Shown here: piece by piece, positions 56,999-64,000 of the stretch
Layout of the letters: every line of letters starts with the position of its first letter
Position numbering within the stretch: the stretch's first letter is position 1
Source: Diadema setosum
Taxonomy: Eukaryota > Echinodermata > Echinoidea > Diadematoida > Diadematidae
Reading direction: 5' to 3'
Assembly: GCA_033980235.1 (NCBI GenBank)
Contig: CM067072.1
Location: 13,605,871 to 13,669,870 of the forward strand
DNA length: 64,000 bases
Translations under genes and position numbers: made by a program
The notes under the pieces: generated by a model
What the model was told of the DNA's origin: nothing
Database searches by the model: none
The model's input: only the letters and a program-made list of their open reading frames with translations

Positions 56999-59900
56999 GG
57001 TGGTGGTCATAACTAGTTATGATGTTGATAATTATGATGATGATGATGGTGATGGTGATGATGATGATGATGACGATGATGATGTTGATGGTGATAAAGA
57101 TGATGGCGATGGTAATGACACTGGTGATGATGATAGTGAAGCTAGTGATAATGATAGTGCCAAAGAGCAAATTTTACCCCTTTTCCTTATGGGCTGTGAC
57201 AATTTTCTTCCCACAAATTGCCTCATTATAAATTCCTAGCAGAGTGAATTCACTTGAGGAAAGAACAACGACAAAGGAACAGGAAATTGTTTCCTTGTTG
57301 TAAATATATTTCATGAGGCATGTGTCAAGAAGGACCTTTAATCCATGTTTTTGGAAGACACTAGAAATTTCTCTTCACAACCTGCAATCAACATGTTGCG
57401 TTCAAATTGTCCATACTTTCAAAAAGGAATAATAAAAGCTGCTAGGAAGAAAAAAAAAATGTGTGTGGTTACGGCAGGTTTTTGCCAAGGCAGCTCAGAT
57501 TACTACAAAGGCACCTTTACATTGCCATTAAAATGGCACCTTTTATCTTCCTTCTAAAAGGTGACAAGAGTTCGTCCTATGCCATGTTTGCAACGCTAGC
57601 TGCGGAGGATCTCGTACCCATCCTGGTCAATGACCCCAGCAGGATGGATGAGGTGAGTGCGTAATTGACCTCGGACCTTTCCACATCTTCATGTCATAAT
57701 GTCTTGTGTACTGTCATAAGGCAATATGTGAGGCAAAACGTCAGCAGTTTATACCCATTTAAAGGCACTATGTACCAATTGCAGATAAAACAAAAACCAG
57801 CTGTAGTGCTTCTAAATAGTTCTAAAATGTGAGTTAGGGATGGAAACGACCAATGTAACATTGTTGATCAGTATAATCAATGTTAAAGGAAACGTAAACC
57901 CCAAGAACAATGTGGATTGAGTGAAAGCAGTAATATTAGTAGAACACATCAGTGAAAGTTTGAGGAAAATCTGGCAATCAATGCAAAAGTTATGAATTTT
58001 TAAAGTTTTGGTGTTGGAACTGCTGGGAAATTGCACAAAAATTCAATTTTCTACCAAAATGAAAGAGCTCTTGAGTAACCACTTTCAGAAAACAGGGGGA
58101 ATAAGTGCTACCCCTCACATATGTCAGTATCAAGTTGAGGGAATGTATAATTTTCATGAAAAATGAATTTTTACTGATTTCCCTTTATATTTTCTTTATA
58201 TTGTAGTCCACCCATACGTCATAACCTCTAGTAGTCTCCTCATCCAGTTGTTCCAACACCAAAACGTTAAAAATTCATAACTTTTGCATCGATAGTCCGA
58301 TTTTTCTCAAATTTTCACTGTTGTGTTCAACTAATGCTAATGCTTTTACTTAATCCACATTGCTCTTTGGTTTGCCTTCCCTTTAAGTATTGTTGAATAT
58401 ATCAAAGGTGAACGAAAGGTTTTATTAGAACTGTTTCTACAATAAACCATCTACAGTTACGGTTTATTGAGAACTAGAAATGTCGCTACGGCGACTGGTG
58501 TATGCCTCTGCAATAATGCATGGTTCTCCTGATAGGTCTATAGTGCAATGTCTTGACAATGTGTTGTGACAGTTTCACACAATTGGCAAAATATTAAAAT
58601 GACAGGTTTGCCACAAATGTGCTGAATGTTCACTTTCCTAGAATTAGGTTCAATTGGATGAATGATTAAAACATCAGAGTGCAGGTATTTGGGGGAACTG
58701 ATGATTTTTACTTGACTTTTGACCCTTTTATAAGTGTATGCATTGAGTAATTTTCAAGGTATTGAGAAAAAGTATAATTTCAGTATCAAATGGTAAAATA
58801 GTATCATCTAAACCTGGCCTTTGACCTTTGACCTCACAGTTCCAAAGAGAATCACTGTTAGGTAGAACATGCATAAATATGTAAGTTTCATGATAATACC
58901 TTGAGTTACTTTTGAGATATGGAGGAAGTGCAATTTAGCACTTTCATTTGACCTTTGACCTTTTGGCAAGAAACTTCCCACAGAATATATGTGACCCGCT
59001 ACAACAAAAAGGTCCTAAAGCCATGAAAATCGAGTTTGAAGTCAGAGCATCATAATTCGTCAAAACTTACGATTTTCTGATTTTGACATATTATTGGAGT
59101 CTGACATGTCTTCTATCATCTGTCGAAATTTTGAAGCAAAATGATGAAAGGAAAGACCAAAAAATAGCGTTTTTCTGGGCCATGTTTTTGGCGTTTCAAC
59201 CAAGCAGAAACCGGTTCGAAAATTTGGATTGAGCGCCACAGACAGGCTCCGCCCCTAACAACGACCGGAGTGATCTCATTGGTCAGTTTGCTGCTTGCCG
59301 CTAACCGAAGCGTGAAGCTCGCACACTGCCAAGTCGACTGGTGCGTGCGGGCGGGGTGCGCTATGCCCAGCCGCTTCTCCTGACATCCTGGTCACTGATT
59401 GGTCGGTGAGGACACCCCCGACGCTGTGCTTGAATAAACATTTCGGGGGTTGCTAGGGTTTACCTTCTATTGTCCGGAGGTGAAAACTGACTACGTGCCC
59501 CTTGATCGCGATTGCGTCGCAAGGAAAACTTTTAGGGCGCTTTTCTCGAAACAGTGATTTCCCATACGTCTCGACATGCTCTCTGTTAAACATCGATATC
59601 TTCGCACCTGATTATTTTCATAAGATGTGTTATATATCAATTTAAAGCAGAAAGATTAGGGAATTTTGTCATGCAAATTTCAAATAATCGACCTCTCCCG
59701 ACTTTAGGATCATTTTGTTGTAGCGGGTCACATATATTGGGTTATACATGCATACATCAAGTTTAAAAAAAAAATCTTCAGGCATTGCATAAATATAAGG
59801 AAAGCAGTGATATTTTGAGGAGTTGACCTTGACCTTTGACCCCATGACCTTTGACCCATGACCCCCAACTTCCCTAGATAATCACTGCCCATCGGTACAT

Positions 59901-62462
59901 GCATATATGCTAAGTTCCATGAAGATACCTTGAACCATTTGCGAGATGTGGAGAAAAACATGAAATTTCAACCTTTTTTTCACAAAATAACCTGTGACCT
60001 TTGACCTTTGACCCCATGACCCTAAAATCCAAACAAAGTATTATCCCCCCCGGGATATACCCTCATACCAAGTTTGATGCAAAACCACCTCACGGTTCTT
60101 GAGATATCGACAAAAACAAAACGGGACGTACGGACGGACGTACACTGTACGACCCGAAAACATAATGCCTCCGGCCACTTCGTTGGCGGAGGCATAAAAA
60201 TAATGATATCTCTTTATATTTTAGGCTTAATCGCAATTTTTTTTTTTTTTTGATATACACTATTTATATGTTAGGATGTTTTGTGATACAACTGACCTTC
60301 ATATATGCATCAAATGTGATAACTCAAAACATTTTTAAACCACTGCTCCCAATGGTAAACAGTACATCTAACCTTATATGTACCTTTCAGTTTGAGATGA
60401 AATTTCCAATCAAGAATGCAATTATTGTCCCCGCCGAACGAGTTCGAGCAGGGGACTATGAAACGGGCTCCGTACGTGTGTGTGTCCGTCTGTCCGTCCG
60501 TCCGTCCGTGTGTGCGTCCGTGTGTGATCAAAATGTTCAAAATGCTACTCCTTCGCCATTTCTAACCCGATTTTGATTCTGTTTGCTTTATATGATAGCA
60601 CTACATGGGAGCTTTGAAACTTCTATACAGAATTTCAGTTGTGACCTTTGACCTTGACCTTTGACCTATATTGTACATTTTGCTTCAAAATGCTACTCCT
60701 TCGCCATTTCTAACCCGATTTTGATTCAGTGTGCTTTATATGATGGCACTAGGTGAGGGCTTCAAAACTTCTACACAGAATTTTGACCTTTGACCTTTGA
60801 CCTTGATTTTTGACCTATATTGTACATTGCCTACAAAATGCTACTCCTTCGCCATTTCTAACCCGATTTTGATTCCGTTTGCTTTATGTGATGGCACTAG
60901 GTGAGGGCTTCAAAACTTCTACACAGAATTTTGACCTTTGACTTCTTTGACCTTTGACCTTGATTTTTGACCTGTATTGTACATTTTGCTACCAAATGCT
61001 ACTCCTTCGCCATTTCTAACCCGATTTCGATTCCGTTTGCTTTATGTGATGGCACTAGGTGAGGGCTTCAAAACTTCTACACAGAATTTTGACCTTTGAC
61101 TTCTTTGACCTTTGACCTTCATCTTTTTACCTATATTGTACATTTTGCTACTAAATGCTACTTCCGGCGGGGACATATATTACGCACCGCGTAATTTCTA
61201 CTTTTCCTTGTTTATTCAGAGTTTGTCATATTTTGTATCTCATATTCTGATGTTATCCCATGTATTTTGGCTTTTTTTGTTGTTAATATGTATATCAACA
61301 TTGCCTCTTTGAGGCATGTCATACAGATGGTAGTCTCCCTGTCAGATGATAGCCTCTTCATATATTTAGAGTGTACAAAATTCAGTGAAGAGATGATGAT
61401 GTCTCACTATGAATTTGCCTGACTTTGTGATGTACTTCGATGTGATACCATCTGTTCTTCCACTTGCTAATGCTTGCAGATGCACCTTGTGGAGCATCCC
61501 TCGGGCCATTTCCTGGTGAGGAGGTTGCTCGCCTTTGAGAAGTCACAGAGAGGGAAAGAAGGTATGTTGGCCACACATTACACAGCCAGGGCATGTTTAT
61601 TGCATTTGCCTGTAAGATTTAAAAAGATGCTGAATAGATAAATAAACTTCTTAGTCCGGGGTCGACTGCCAAGGACAAGGATTATATGTTGATATTTTCA
61701 GGTTTTGTATACTCATGTGCAGTTTATGTTGTCCCAGGATTCTCAATACTTGTAGACTTTCACTGATAAGGAGACGTGTGTAACATACTTTTTTGATAAC
61801 TTTTCTGGTGGGTGCATTTGTAAAAGTTTCTTCACTCTTGTGTATTCCTTTGTTTTGTTTGAAGTCAAAACTCTTTCATCAAGCTAATATGATTTATGCC
61901 ACATTATATTGTCTCTATGTGTATCACTGTATCAGTAAATGCATGTTTTCTTGGGAAATGAGACAATATGAATTCATAAATGTGGAAAAGGAATTAACTA
62001 CAAAATTACTAAGGTTTGTCAGTTGCACCTTTTTTCCATTTTTTTTTTTTTCATTTTCGTACTACCGAACCTTCTGCAGTTCTGAATATATGTAGCAAAC
62101 CTTATTTCGTTTTCAGATTGATGAACCATTGAAACAGCATACATTATTTAATTTCTGGATTGCAAATCCTTAGAAAAAAAAAGCTTGATTTCAAATATCA
62201 GTCTGATGAACCTTAGGCATAATGGTGCAAATGGCTGGATTTACATAATACTGTTTCATAATACTGACAAACATTTTTGTGCATATACATATAGGTGTAT
62301 ATATATACATTTAGGTATATATTCACCCTCCTCCTTGTTGCTGTTGTGTGCGTCAGGTACGGAACTGAAGTCGACGCTCTCCGATTGTCTGCTGGACGAA
62401 CTCTCAGACGAAAATATCAGGTCCTGGGCCAGGGTCAACAGAGGGGCATTTGTGCTGGCAAG
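42960..62462 (+). CDS. PUM3: Pumilio homologue 3 (Puf-A), 14 coding exons; 3' end off the right edge
   Basis: Family role: a nucleolar PUF-repeat protein (human KIAA0020, yeast Puf6) that binds RNA and DNA without strong sequence preference and works in ribosome biogenesis. Seen: 14 exons with consistent phases joining to 592 codons plus 2 bases. A Lys/Glu-rich basic N-terminus (about residues 1-125) is followed by helical PUF-like repeats across about 130-590. Landmarks are HDSVRVIQC, AVIKHTMVHKA, DGARAAMYCLW, QYGRKVLFYLL, HPSGHFLVRRLL and WARVNRGA. The human protein is about 648 residues, so roughly 50 residues are beyond 64000. The ATG at 42960 has a good context (AATATGG), but the frame stays open upstream to 42822 and a spliced 5'UTR is likely, so the start is moderately sure. 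Confidence 0.93.
43219..44863. other. PUM3 intron, no gene seen
   Basis: Intron between exons 1 and 2. A stretch near 44500-44720 has repeated TTCGCGAAAA and GTCAACT motifs, probably old dispersed repeat. The 177-codon frame at 44117-44650 has no recognisable domain. Confidence 0.55.
44864..44987 (+). CDS. PUM3: PUM3 exon 2
   Basis: Residues 87-128, with KRPKMEEMKKKERRQVRRQ and FELAKKAKASWEIIRQ, equivalent to the KKPKWDDFKKKKKEL...YDIVVRAKQMWEILR segment of human PUM3. The acceptor is preceded by a long C-rich tract. Confidence 0.93.
45020..45452. mobile_element. TIR element H copy 2
   Basis: It starts AGCCGCGGTCACATTGGCAA and ends CACTGTGACTGCGGCT. The inner sequence (for example ACTTTGC, GTCATGTGAC) matches copy 1 in reverse orientation. 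It lies in the PUM3 intron between exons 2 and 3. Confidence 0.65.
45890..45965 (+). CDS. PUM3: PUM3 exon 3
   Basis: Residues 128-153, HDCKAETRKKHISELCELLK then GRVME, the first helices after the linker (human RRKDCDKEKRVKL...LIQGKI). Phase 0 end, GTGAGT donor. Confidence 0.92.
46617..46710 (+). CDS. PUM3: PUM3 exon 4
   Basis: Residues 154-185, LMKAHDSVRVIQCCVQFGTP then EQRTQIFDEVK. The HDS.RVIQC..Q.G..EQR core is a PUF-like repeat. Phase 1 end. Confidence 0.94.
46854..46890. repeat. (GTTT)n microsatellite
   Basis: GTTT units in the PUM3 intron between exons 4 and 5. Confidence 0.9.
47225..47466 (+). CDS. PUM3: PUM3 exon 5
   Basis: Residues 185-265, with DDIVELAKSKYAKFFVLKML, IRHSEAAEVVEEAYNNHA and MEEFYGARFAVFK. 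It spans about two PUF-like repeats and is the longest PUM3 exon after exon 1. Confidence 0.95.
48063..48463. mobile_element. TTAA-type foldback MITE, family A, copy 3
   Basis: The left flank is TTAA. The ends AGGGATGGTATGGTATTGG and GAAACTGTACCATCCCT are inverted. The right TTAA is lost or altered where Helentron-like element D begins 4 bases on. Confidence 0.75.
48468..49331 (+). mobile_element. Helentron-like element, subfamily D
   Basis: The 5' palindrome starts TATACCCCCGCCAAACG. A CGGTCGGG tetranucleotide-type tract is at 48516-48557, followed by about four 150-bp core repeats, each with GTTGCCATGGTAACGGCATA-type ends. The subterminal inverted repeat is GTTTGGCGGGGGTATA. The terminal hairpin GTCGCTGTAGCGGC is followed by ATTTCTAG and TT. 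It abuts MITE A copy 3. Confidence 0.7.
49765..49868 (+). CDS. PUM3: PUM3 exon 6
   Basis: Residues 266-300, ASGIHTLDDILEKDPTMRQS then ILEHMLKILTPLLDK, matching the family's TLD..LE..P.K...I...MK.ILTP...K. The preceding 2.3-kb intron is built largely from two transposons. Confidence 0.94.
50449..50524 (+). CDS. PUM3: PUM3 exon 7
   Basis: Residues 300-325, AVIKHTMVHKAIYDFLVHAP then EKMRG, equivalent to EAVIKHSLVHKVFLDFFTYAP in human PUM3. Phase 0 end. Confidence 0.95.
50628..50734. mobile_element. small MITE S copy, expanded
   Basis: TTAACCCTTTGAAGACTAG to CTCAACAGACTAA, with a few extra bases in the middle. It lies in the PUM3 intron between exons 7 and 8. Confidence 0.65.
51093..51475. mobile_element. 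TTAA-type foldback MITE, family A, copy 4
   Basis: It is flanked by TTAA on both sides (51089-51092, 51476-51479). The ends AGGGACTGTACAGTACTGG and AGAACTGTACACACCC are inverted. It is very similar to copy 2, which suggests recent activity. Confidence 0.82.
51821..51990 (+). mobile_element. tRNA-derived SINE copy (family V2)
   Basis: The head has an A-box-like TAACCTCAGTTGGTA and a B box GGTTCGAGTCTC. The body contains CTAGTAAGAGGC and CTGTCCCTCAGTATCAACC, shared with partial copies at 52772-52880 and 55060-55262. Confidence 0.65.
52033..52131 (+). CDS. PUM3: PUM3 exon 8
   Basis: Residues 326-358, ELIESLREVVVQILHTLDGA then RAAMYCLWFGTAK. The H..DGAR.AM.CLW.GT.K motif is diagnostic of PUM3/Puf6. 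33 codons. Confidence 0.96.
52772..52880 (+). mobile_element. partial SINE copy (family V2)
   Basis: The body only: CTCCTCTAGTAAGAGGCAAG and CAGTATCAACCAGACTTGG, without a clear tRNA head. It lies in the PUM3 intron between exons 8 and 9. Confidence 0.55.
53333..53545. repeat. dispersed repeat F copy 2
   Basis: AATCGGGACT, GTGGTTGAATTTGCGA, GAAGTACAGTAC and CACATCACATTCAT occur in the same orientation as copy 1. It lies in the PUM3 intron between exons 8 and 9. Confidence 0.55.
53723..53857 (+). CDS. PUM3: PUM3 exon 9
   Basis: Residues 359-403, DRKIIIKSFKTYVTKIAKEE then HRVLLALFDSVDDTKIV, matching DRK.I.K..K.YV.K.A...Y.HLVLLA.FD.IDDTK. 45 codons, phase 0. Confidence 0.96.
53904..54021. mobile_element. 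MITE L (GGGCCC ends)
   Basis: 118 bp with ends GGGCCCCGTTTTATCAGAAG and CTTCAGAAAACAGGGCC, and an inner palindromic GTTGAAATCAACTATATA part. It abuts MITE M. Confidence 0.6.
54022..54215. mobile_element. MITE M (AGACCTCCCAACC ends)
   Basis: 194 bp with 13-bp exact inverted ends AGACCTCCCAACC and GGTTGGGAGGTCT. It begins at the base after MITE L ends. Confidence 0.6.
54772..54914 (+). CDS. PUM3: PUM3 exon 10
   Basis: Residues 404-451, with ATDQYGRKVLFYLLVPRDPS and VKQLQKGDDNP, matching the D.YGRKVLLYLLSPRDP....I...LQKGD.N segment. Phase 2 end. Confidence 0.96.
55060..55262 (+). mobile_element. SINE copy (family V2), degenerate head
   Basis: It has the same body (CTCTAGTAAGAGGCAAAAC, ACTCTGCCCCTC) with a degenerate tRNA-like head around 55060-55115. 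It extends further than the other copies, to CTCGCCTCATTTAATTCA. Confidence 0.55.
55843..55988 (+). CDS. PUM3: PUM3 exon 11
   Basis: Residues 451-500, SKKDRTVRRKELLEAASPAL followed by a helix ending ALAILEHAQ. This matches SKKD.EVRR.ELLE.ISPALL. Phase 1 end with a GTAATA donor. Confidence 0.94.
56806..57130. repeat. GATGAGGAT / GAT / GGT compound microsatellite
   Basis: A 9-base GATGAGGAT series is followed by about 20 GAT units, then GGT units, then degenerate GAT to about 57130. Open frames here (Asp or Met runs) follow from the repeat. It lies in the PUM3 intron between exons 11 and 12. Confidence 0.93.
57561..57652 (+). CDS. PUM3: PUM3 exon 12
   Basis: Residues 500-530, GDKSSSYAMFATLAAEDLVP then a less conserved ILVNDPSRMDE. 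It aligns with human ATGDVQPTMNAIASLAA. The following intron (57653-61479) is a stack of transposons. Confidence 0.9.
57887..58382. mobile_element. TTAA-type MITE, family B, copy 2 (inside repeat G)
   Basis: It has the same arms as copy 1 (AGGAAACGTAAACC; GGTTTGCCTTCCCT) with TTAA on both sides (57883-57886, 58383-58386). The uninterrupted G copy at 30685-31049 reads CGTTAAGTATTG at this place. Confidence 0.85.
58474..60197 (-). mobile_element. Helentron-like element, subfamily C, copy 2 (interrupted)
   Basis: It has the same termini as copy 1 (hairpin GTCGC/GCGAC then ATTTCTAG on the minus strand; GGCGGAGGCAT near 60185). A 743-bp TIR element (58990-59732) interrupts it. The ACGG tract is reduced to a few units at 60125-60140. 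It sits inside a copy of repeat G. Confidence 0.7.
58990..59732. mobile_element. TIR element T inserted in element C copy 2
   Basis: The ends TGTGACCCGCTACAACAAAA and its inverse are near-perfect terminal inverted repeats (about 34 bp). The flanks are TATA on both sides (58986-58989 and 59733-59736). Removing 743 bp plus one TATA restores the sequence seen in C copy 1. No transposase ORF. The centre is GC-rich. Confidence 0.8.
60426..61192 (+). mobile_element. Helentron-like element, subfamily E
   Basis: The 5' palindrome is around CCCCGCCGAACGAGTTCG, with a (GTCC)n-rich tract at 60485-60521. Three to four core repeats of about 150 bp start CTACTCCTTCGCCATTTC (60544, about 60692, 60840, about 61003). 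The 3' end is GGCGGGGAC, then a perfect hairpin TTACGC/GCGTAA and TTTCTAC before TT. Confidence 0.68.
61480..61561 (+). CDS. PUM3: PUM3 exon 13
   Basis: Residues 531-558, MHLVEHPSGHFLVRRLLAFE then KSQRGKE, equivalent to LHIAEHPAGHLVLKWLIEQD. Phase 1 end. Confidence 0.94.
62357..62462 (+). CDS. PUM3: PUM3 exon 14 (last one in window)
   Basis: Residues 558-593, from GTELKSTLSDCLLDELSDEN to WARVNRGAFVLA plus a split codon (phase 2). Human PUM3 continues about 50 residues after VNRGA. No in-phase continuation was found to 64000, so the final exon should lie to the right. Confidence 0.93.
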
Positions 62463-62510
62463 GTATTGTATGTCTTCTTTATTATTCTGCACAGTGCAAA
62501 GTTGGGTAAA

Positions 62511-62735
62511 GTGGGGGTGCTGTGGCATAGTGAATGAGAATCCTGACTCCCATTTGGAGGACCCGAGTTCCATTCCCACCCAGTACTTACGTCCTTGGAC
62601 AAGATGTTTTTACTCGCAATGTCTCTCTCAACCCAGGTGTAATAATGGGTTACCTGGCAGTGCTGGGGTAATGATAATAGCAGGGCCCTCTGGTAGAGCA
62701 GTGGCGACACTGAAGAGGCTACCCAGGTTAATAAA
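62511..62735 (+). mobile_element. tRNA-derived SINE copy (family V1)
   Basis: GGCATAGTGAATGAGAATCC resembles an A box and CGAGTTCCATTCC a degenerate B box. The body matches the minus-strand copy at 11083-11292. It lies in the intron after PUM3 exon 14. Confidence 0.65.
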
Positions 62736-62741
62736 GAAGAC

Positions 62742-64000
62742 ATTAATATTATTATCGGGGGGGGGGGGGGGGGAAGGGGGTCGTTTGAGGCATCTTTCTA
62801 CATAACTGCTATTTTCAAAGGTTGTGGTGAGACTCACAAAAGGGATGTGTGACACAAAGGCCTTCAGACACGGTAGGAAGGAATGTTAAGTGGAACATTT
62901 GCTGCAGAGTTTCAATTTTGGGTGCGTGCAATCTATTGTTTGATATTGTGTCTCCTTTTGCATGAAGAGAGATACCTCAACAAGAAATCATCAAAAATTC
63001 CTTGATAGTTCAATCTGTCTAATCATGATACATGCAGGTACCTGTTATTTGATAATCCAATATAACATTATTTATAAAAAAAAACAACAATAATTTGTAT
63101 GGTGAATGAAAGCAATGCTGTATAAGCTTGATTTTCCTTATACCAGACCAGTCAAACAGATGTTTCCCTCCCAGTTTTTAAGAGACATCACTCTAACACA
63201 CAGGTAAGGGAGAAGGCTCATTCCAGTGTGATGTTTGTGCCTACCATTTAACAACAAACTGGCTGACGGTGCAGCTTTCTCTGAAATTATGAAACAATCT
63301 ACCTCCTCCTCAAAACTCTCACCAGCAGTTGAAAGAAATCAAACATACTTCAGAGTTTCGAGACACATCTATTCTGAAACCCTGTGTACTCATTGAAGTT
63401 GTATTGTCACTGCCTTTTAGTTTGTACAAATATTGACTCTAATGCTACACCAGGGATGATATCTCTAATCACTGTGTATCCGTTGTAAAAAGACGGTAGA
63501 TTGATACCACCAACCACTACTATTGCCATTATTATTACCATAAAAATTTCTTGCAAAGGTAGTGAGTTACCACGCCCTTTTATTTTCAAGTACTCTGATG
63601 ATGTATCAGATCTTACCCTTTAAGGCTGCTTTGGTTTCTAATGCCTGAAGAGCAAATGCCAGATTTATAATTGCTCGTAAATACAGTAAGTGGATTGAAA
63701 TTCAGTGGGATGGGGGACAAATGTTTGTGAACACTGTGTACTTAAATTTTTGTAGTACCAAATCCTTTTCAGTTTGTATCATTCATGTGCTCTAACAATG
63801 TGGAAGCCATTAAGTGAAGCAAAAGCACATTGTGATGGAGTCATTGAGAGATCGAGCGTGTCTGGCAGGCATATTCGGAATGGAATTGAAAACAACAATC
63901 ATTTGTCTGGAGAGTGAAAAAATACTCGCTTGAGCGAACGTGAATGCAGAAGACATGGTGTCTTGTCTCCACAAAGGACTGCAATTTGCAGGGGAACACG
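62742..64000. other. right-edge PUM3 intron, no exon seen
   Basis: It starts with a G-run (62757-62773). I looked for a phase-compatible final PUM3 exon and found none. The first candidate acceptor near 62820 meets a stop after three codons. Confidence 0.55.

Larger units (their letters stand above)
57760..60372. mobile_element. dispersed repeat G, copy split by B and C
   Basis: Three blocks (57760-57886, 58387-58473, 60198-60372) together match the 30685-31049 copy. MITE B copy 2 and Helentron-like C copy 2 account for the gaps. Confidence 0.7.

Noticed and set aside
56718..57239. long Asp, Met, His or Ile runs in several frames
   Set aside because: By-product of the GAT/GATGAG microsatellite.
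62185..62805. 206-codon open frame on the plus strand
   Set aside because: It is PUM3 exon 14 read in its frame through the donor into the following SINE copy. Only 62357-62462 is supported as coding.
62814..62886. possible last PUM3 exon
   Set aside because: With the split codon from exon 14 it reads only three codons before TGA and lacks the expected C-terminal helices.

Overview
The window is a eukaryotic nuclear segment holding the 5' parts of two multi-exon protein genes transcribed away from each other. Introns are GT-AG, small to medium (about 0.3-8 kb), and full of short inverted-repeat transposons, SINE-like elements, tandem-repeat-bearing Helentron-like elements and minisatellites. 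The encoded proteins align closely with the vertebrate families. Together with the repeat types, this suggests a marine invertebrate deuterostome, most plausibly an echinoderm. That assignment is an inference.

Left 41 kb, minus strand: a DOCK6/7/8-type (DOCK-C, Zizimin-related) Rac/Cdc42 guanine nucleotide exchange factor. I traced 32 coding exons from the start codon at 41296 to 272. Reading phase agrees at every junction, giving 1659 codons plus 2 bases. The N-terminal region, the complete C2/DHR-1 lipid-binding domain (about residues 560-717) and the long armadillo-like middle are present. The catalytic DHR-2 domain lies beyond position 1.

Right 21 kb, plus strand: PUM3 (Puf-A/KIAA0020 family), a nucleolar PUF-repeat protein. 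I traced 14 coding exons from the ATG at 42960 to 62462, again with consistent phase (592 codons plus 2 bases). Roughly the last 50 residues are beyond 64000. The two start codons are 1.66 kb apart, head to head, in a CpG-retaining zone with few transposons (about 39.7-42.6 kb). A tight ETS/NRF1/YY1-like motif cluster sits inside DOCK intron 1.

The interstitial DNA is the most distinctive part. Several MITE families end in TTAA duplications (piggyBac-like). Four elements of three Helentron-like subfamilies share a CTAG/CTAC-type 3' end, a terminal hairpin whose stem is kept while its sequence changes, about 150-bp core repeats and a tetranucleotide tract. Nested insertions can be resolved because uninterrupted sister copies are in the same window: four layers in the last large PUM3 intron and two layers in a DOCK intron. 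Two repeat events copied functional splice sites: a 53-54 bp minisatellite that carries the 3' splice site of DOCK exon 20, and a duplication that carries the 5' splice site of DOCK exon 27.

The two genes are not known to act together. DOCK-C proteins regulate Rac/Cdc42 in the cytoplasm and PUM3 acts in the nucleolus and in ribosome biogenesis. Their link here is positional: a possible shared promoter region and conserved linkage.
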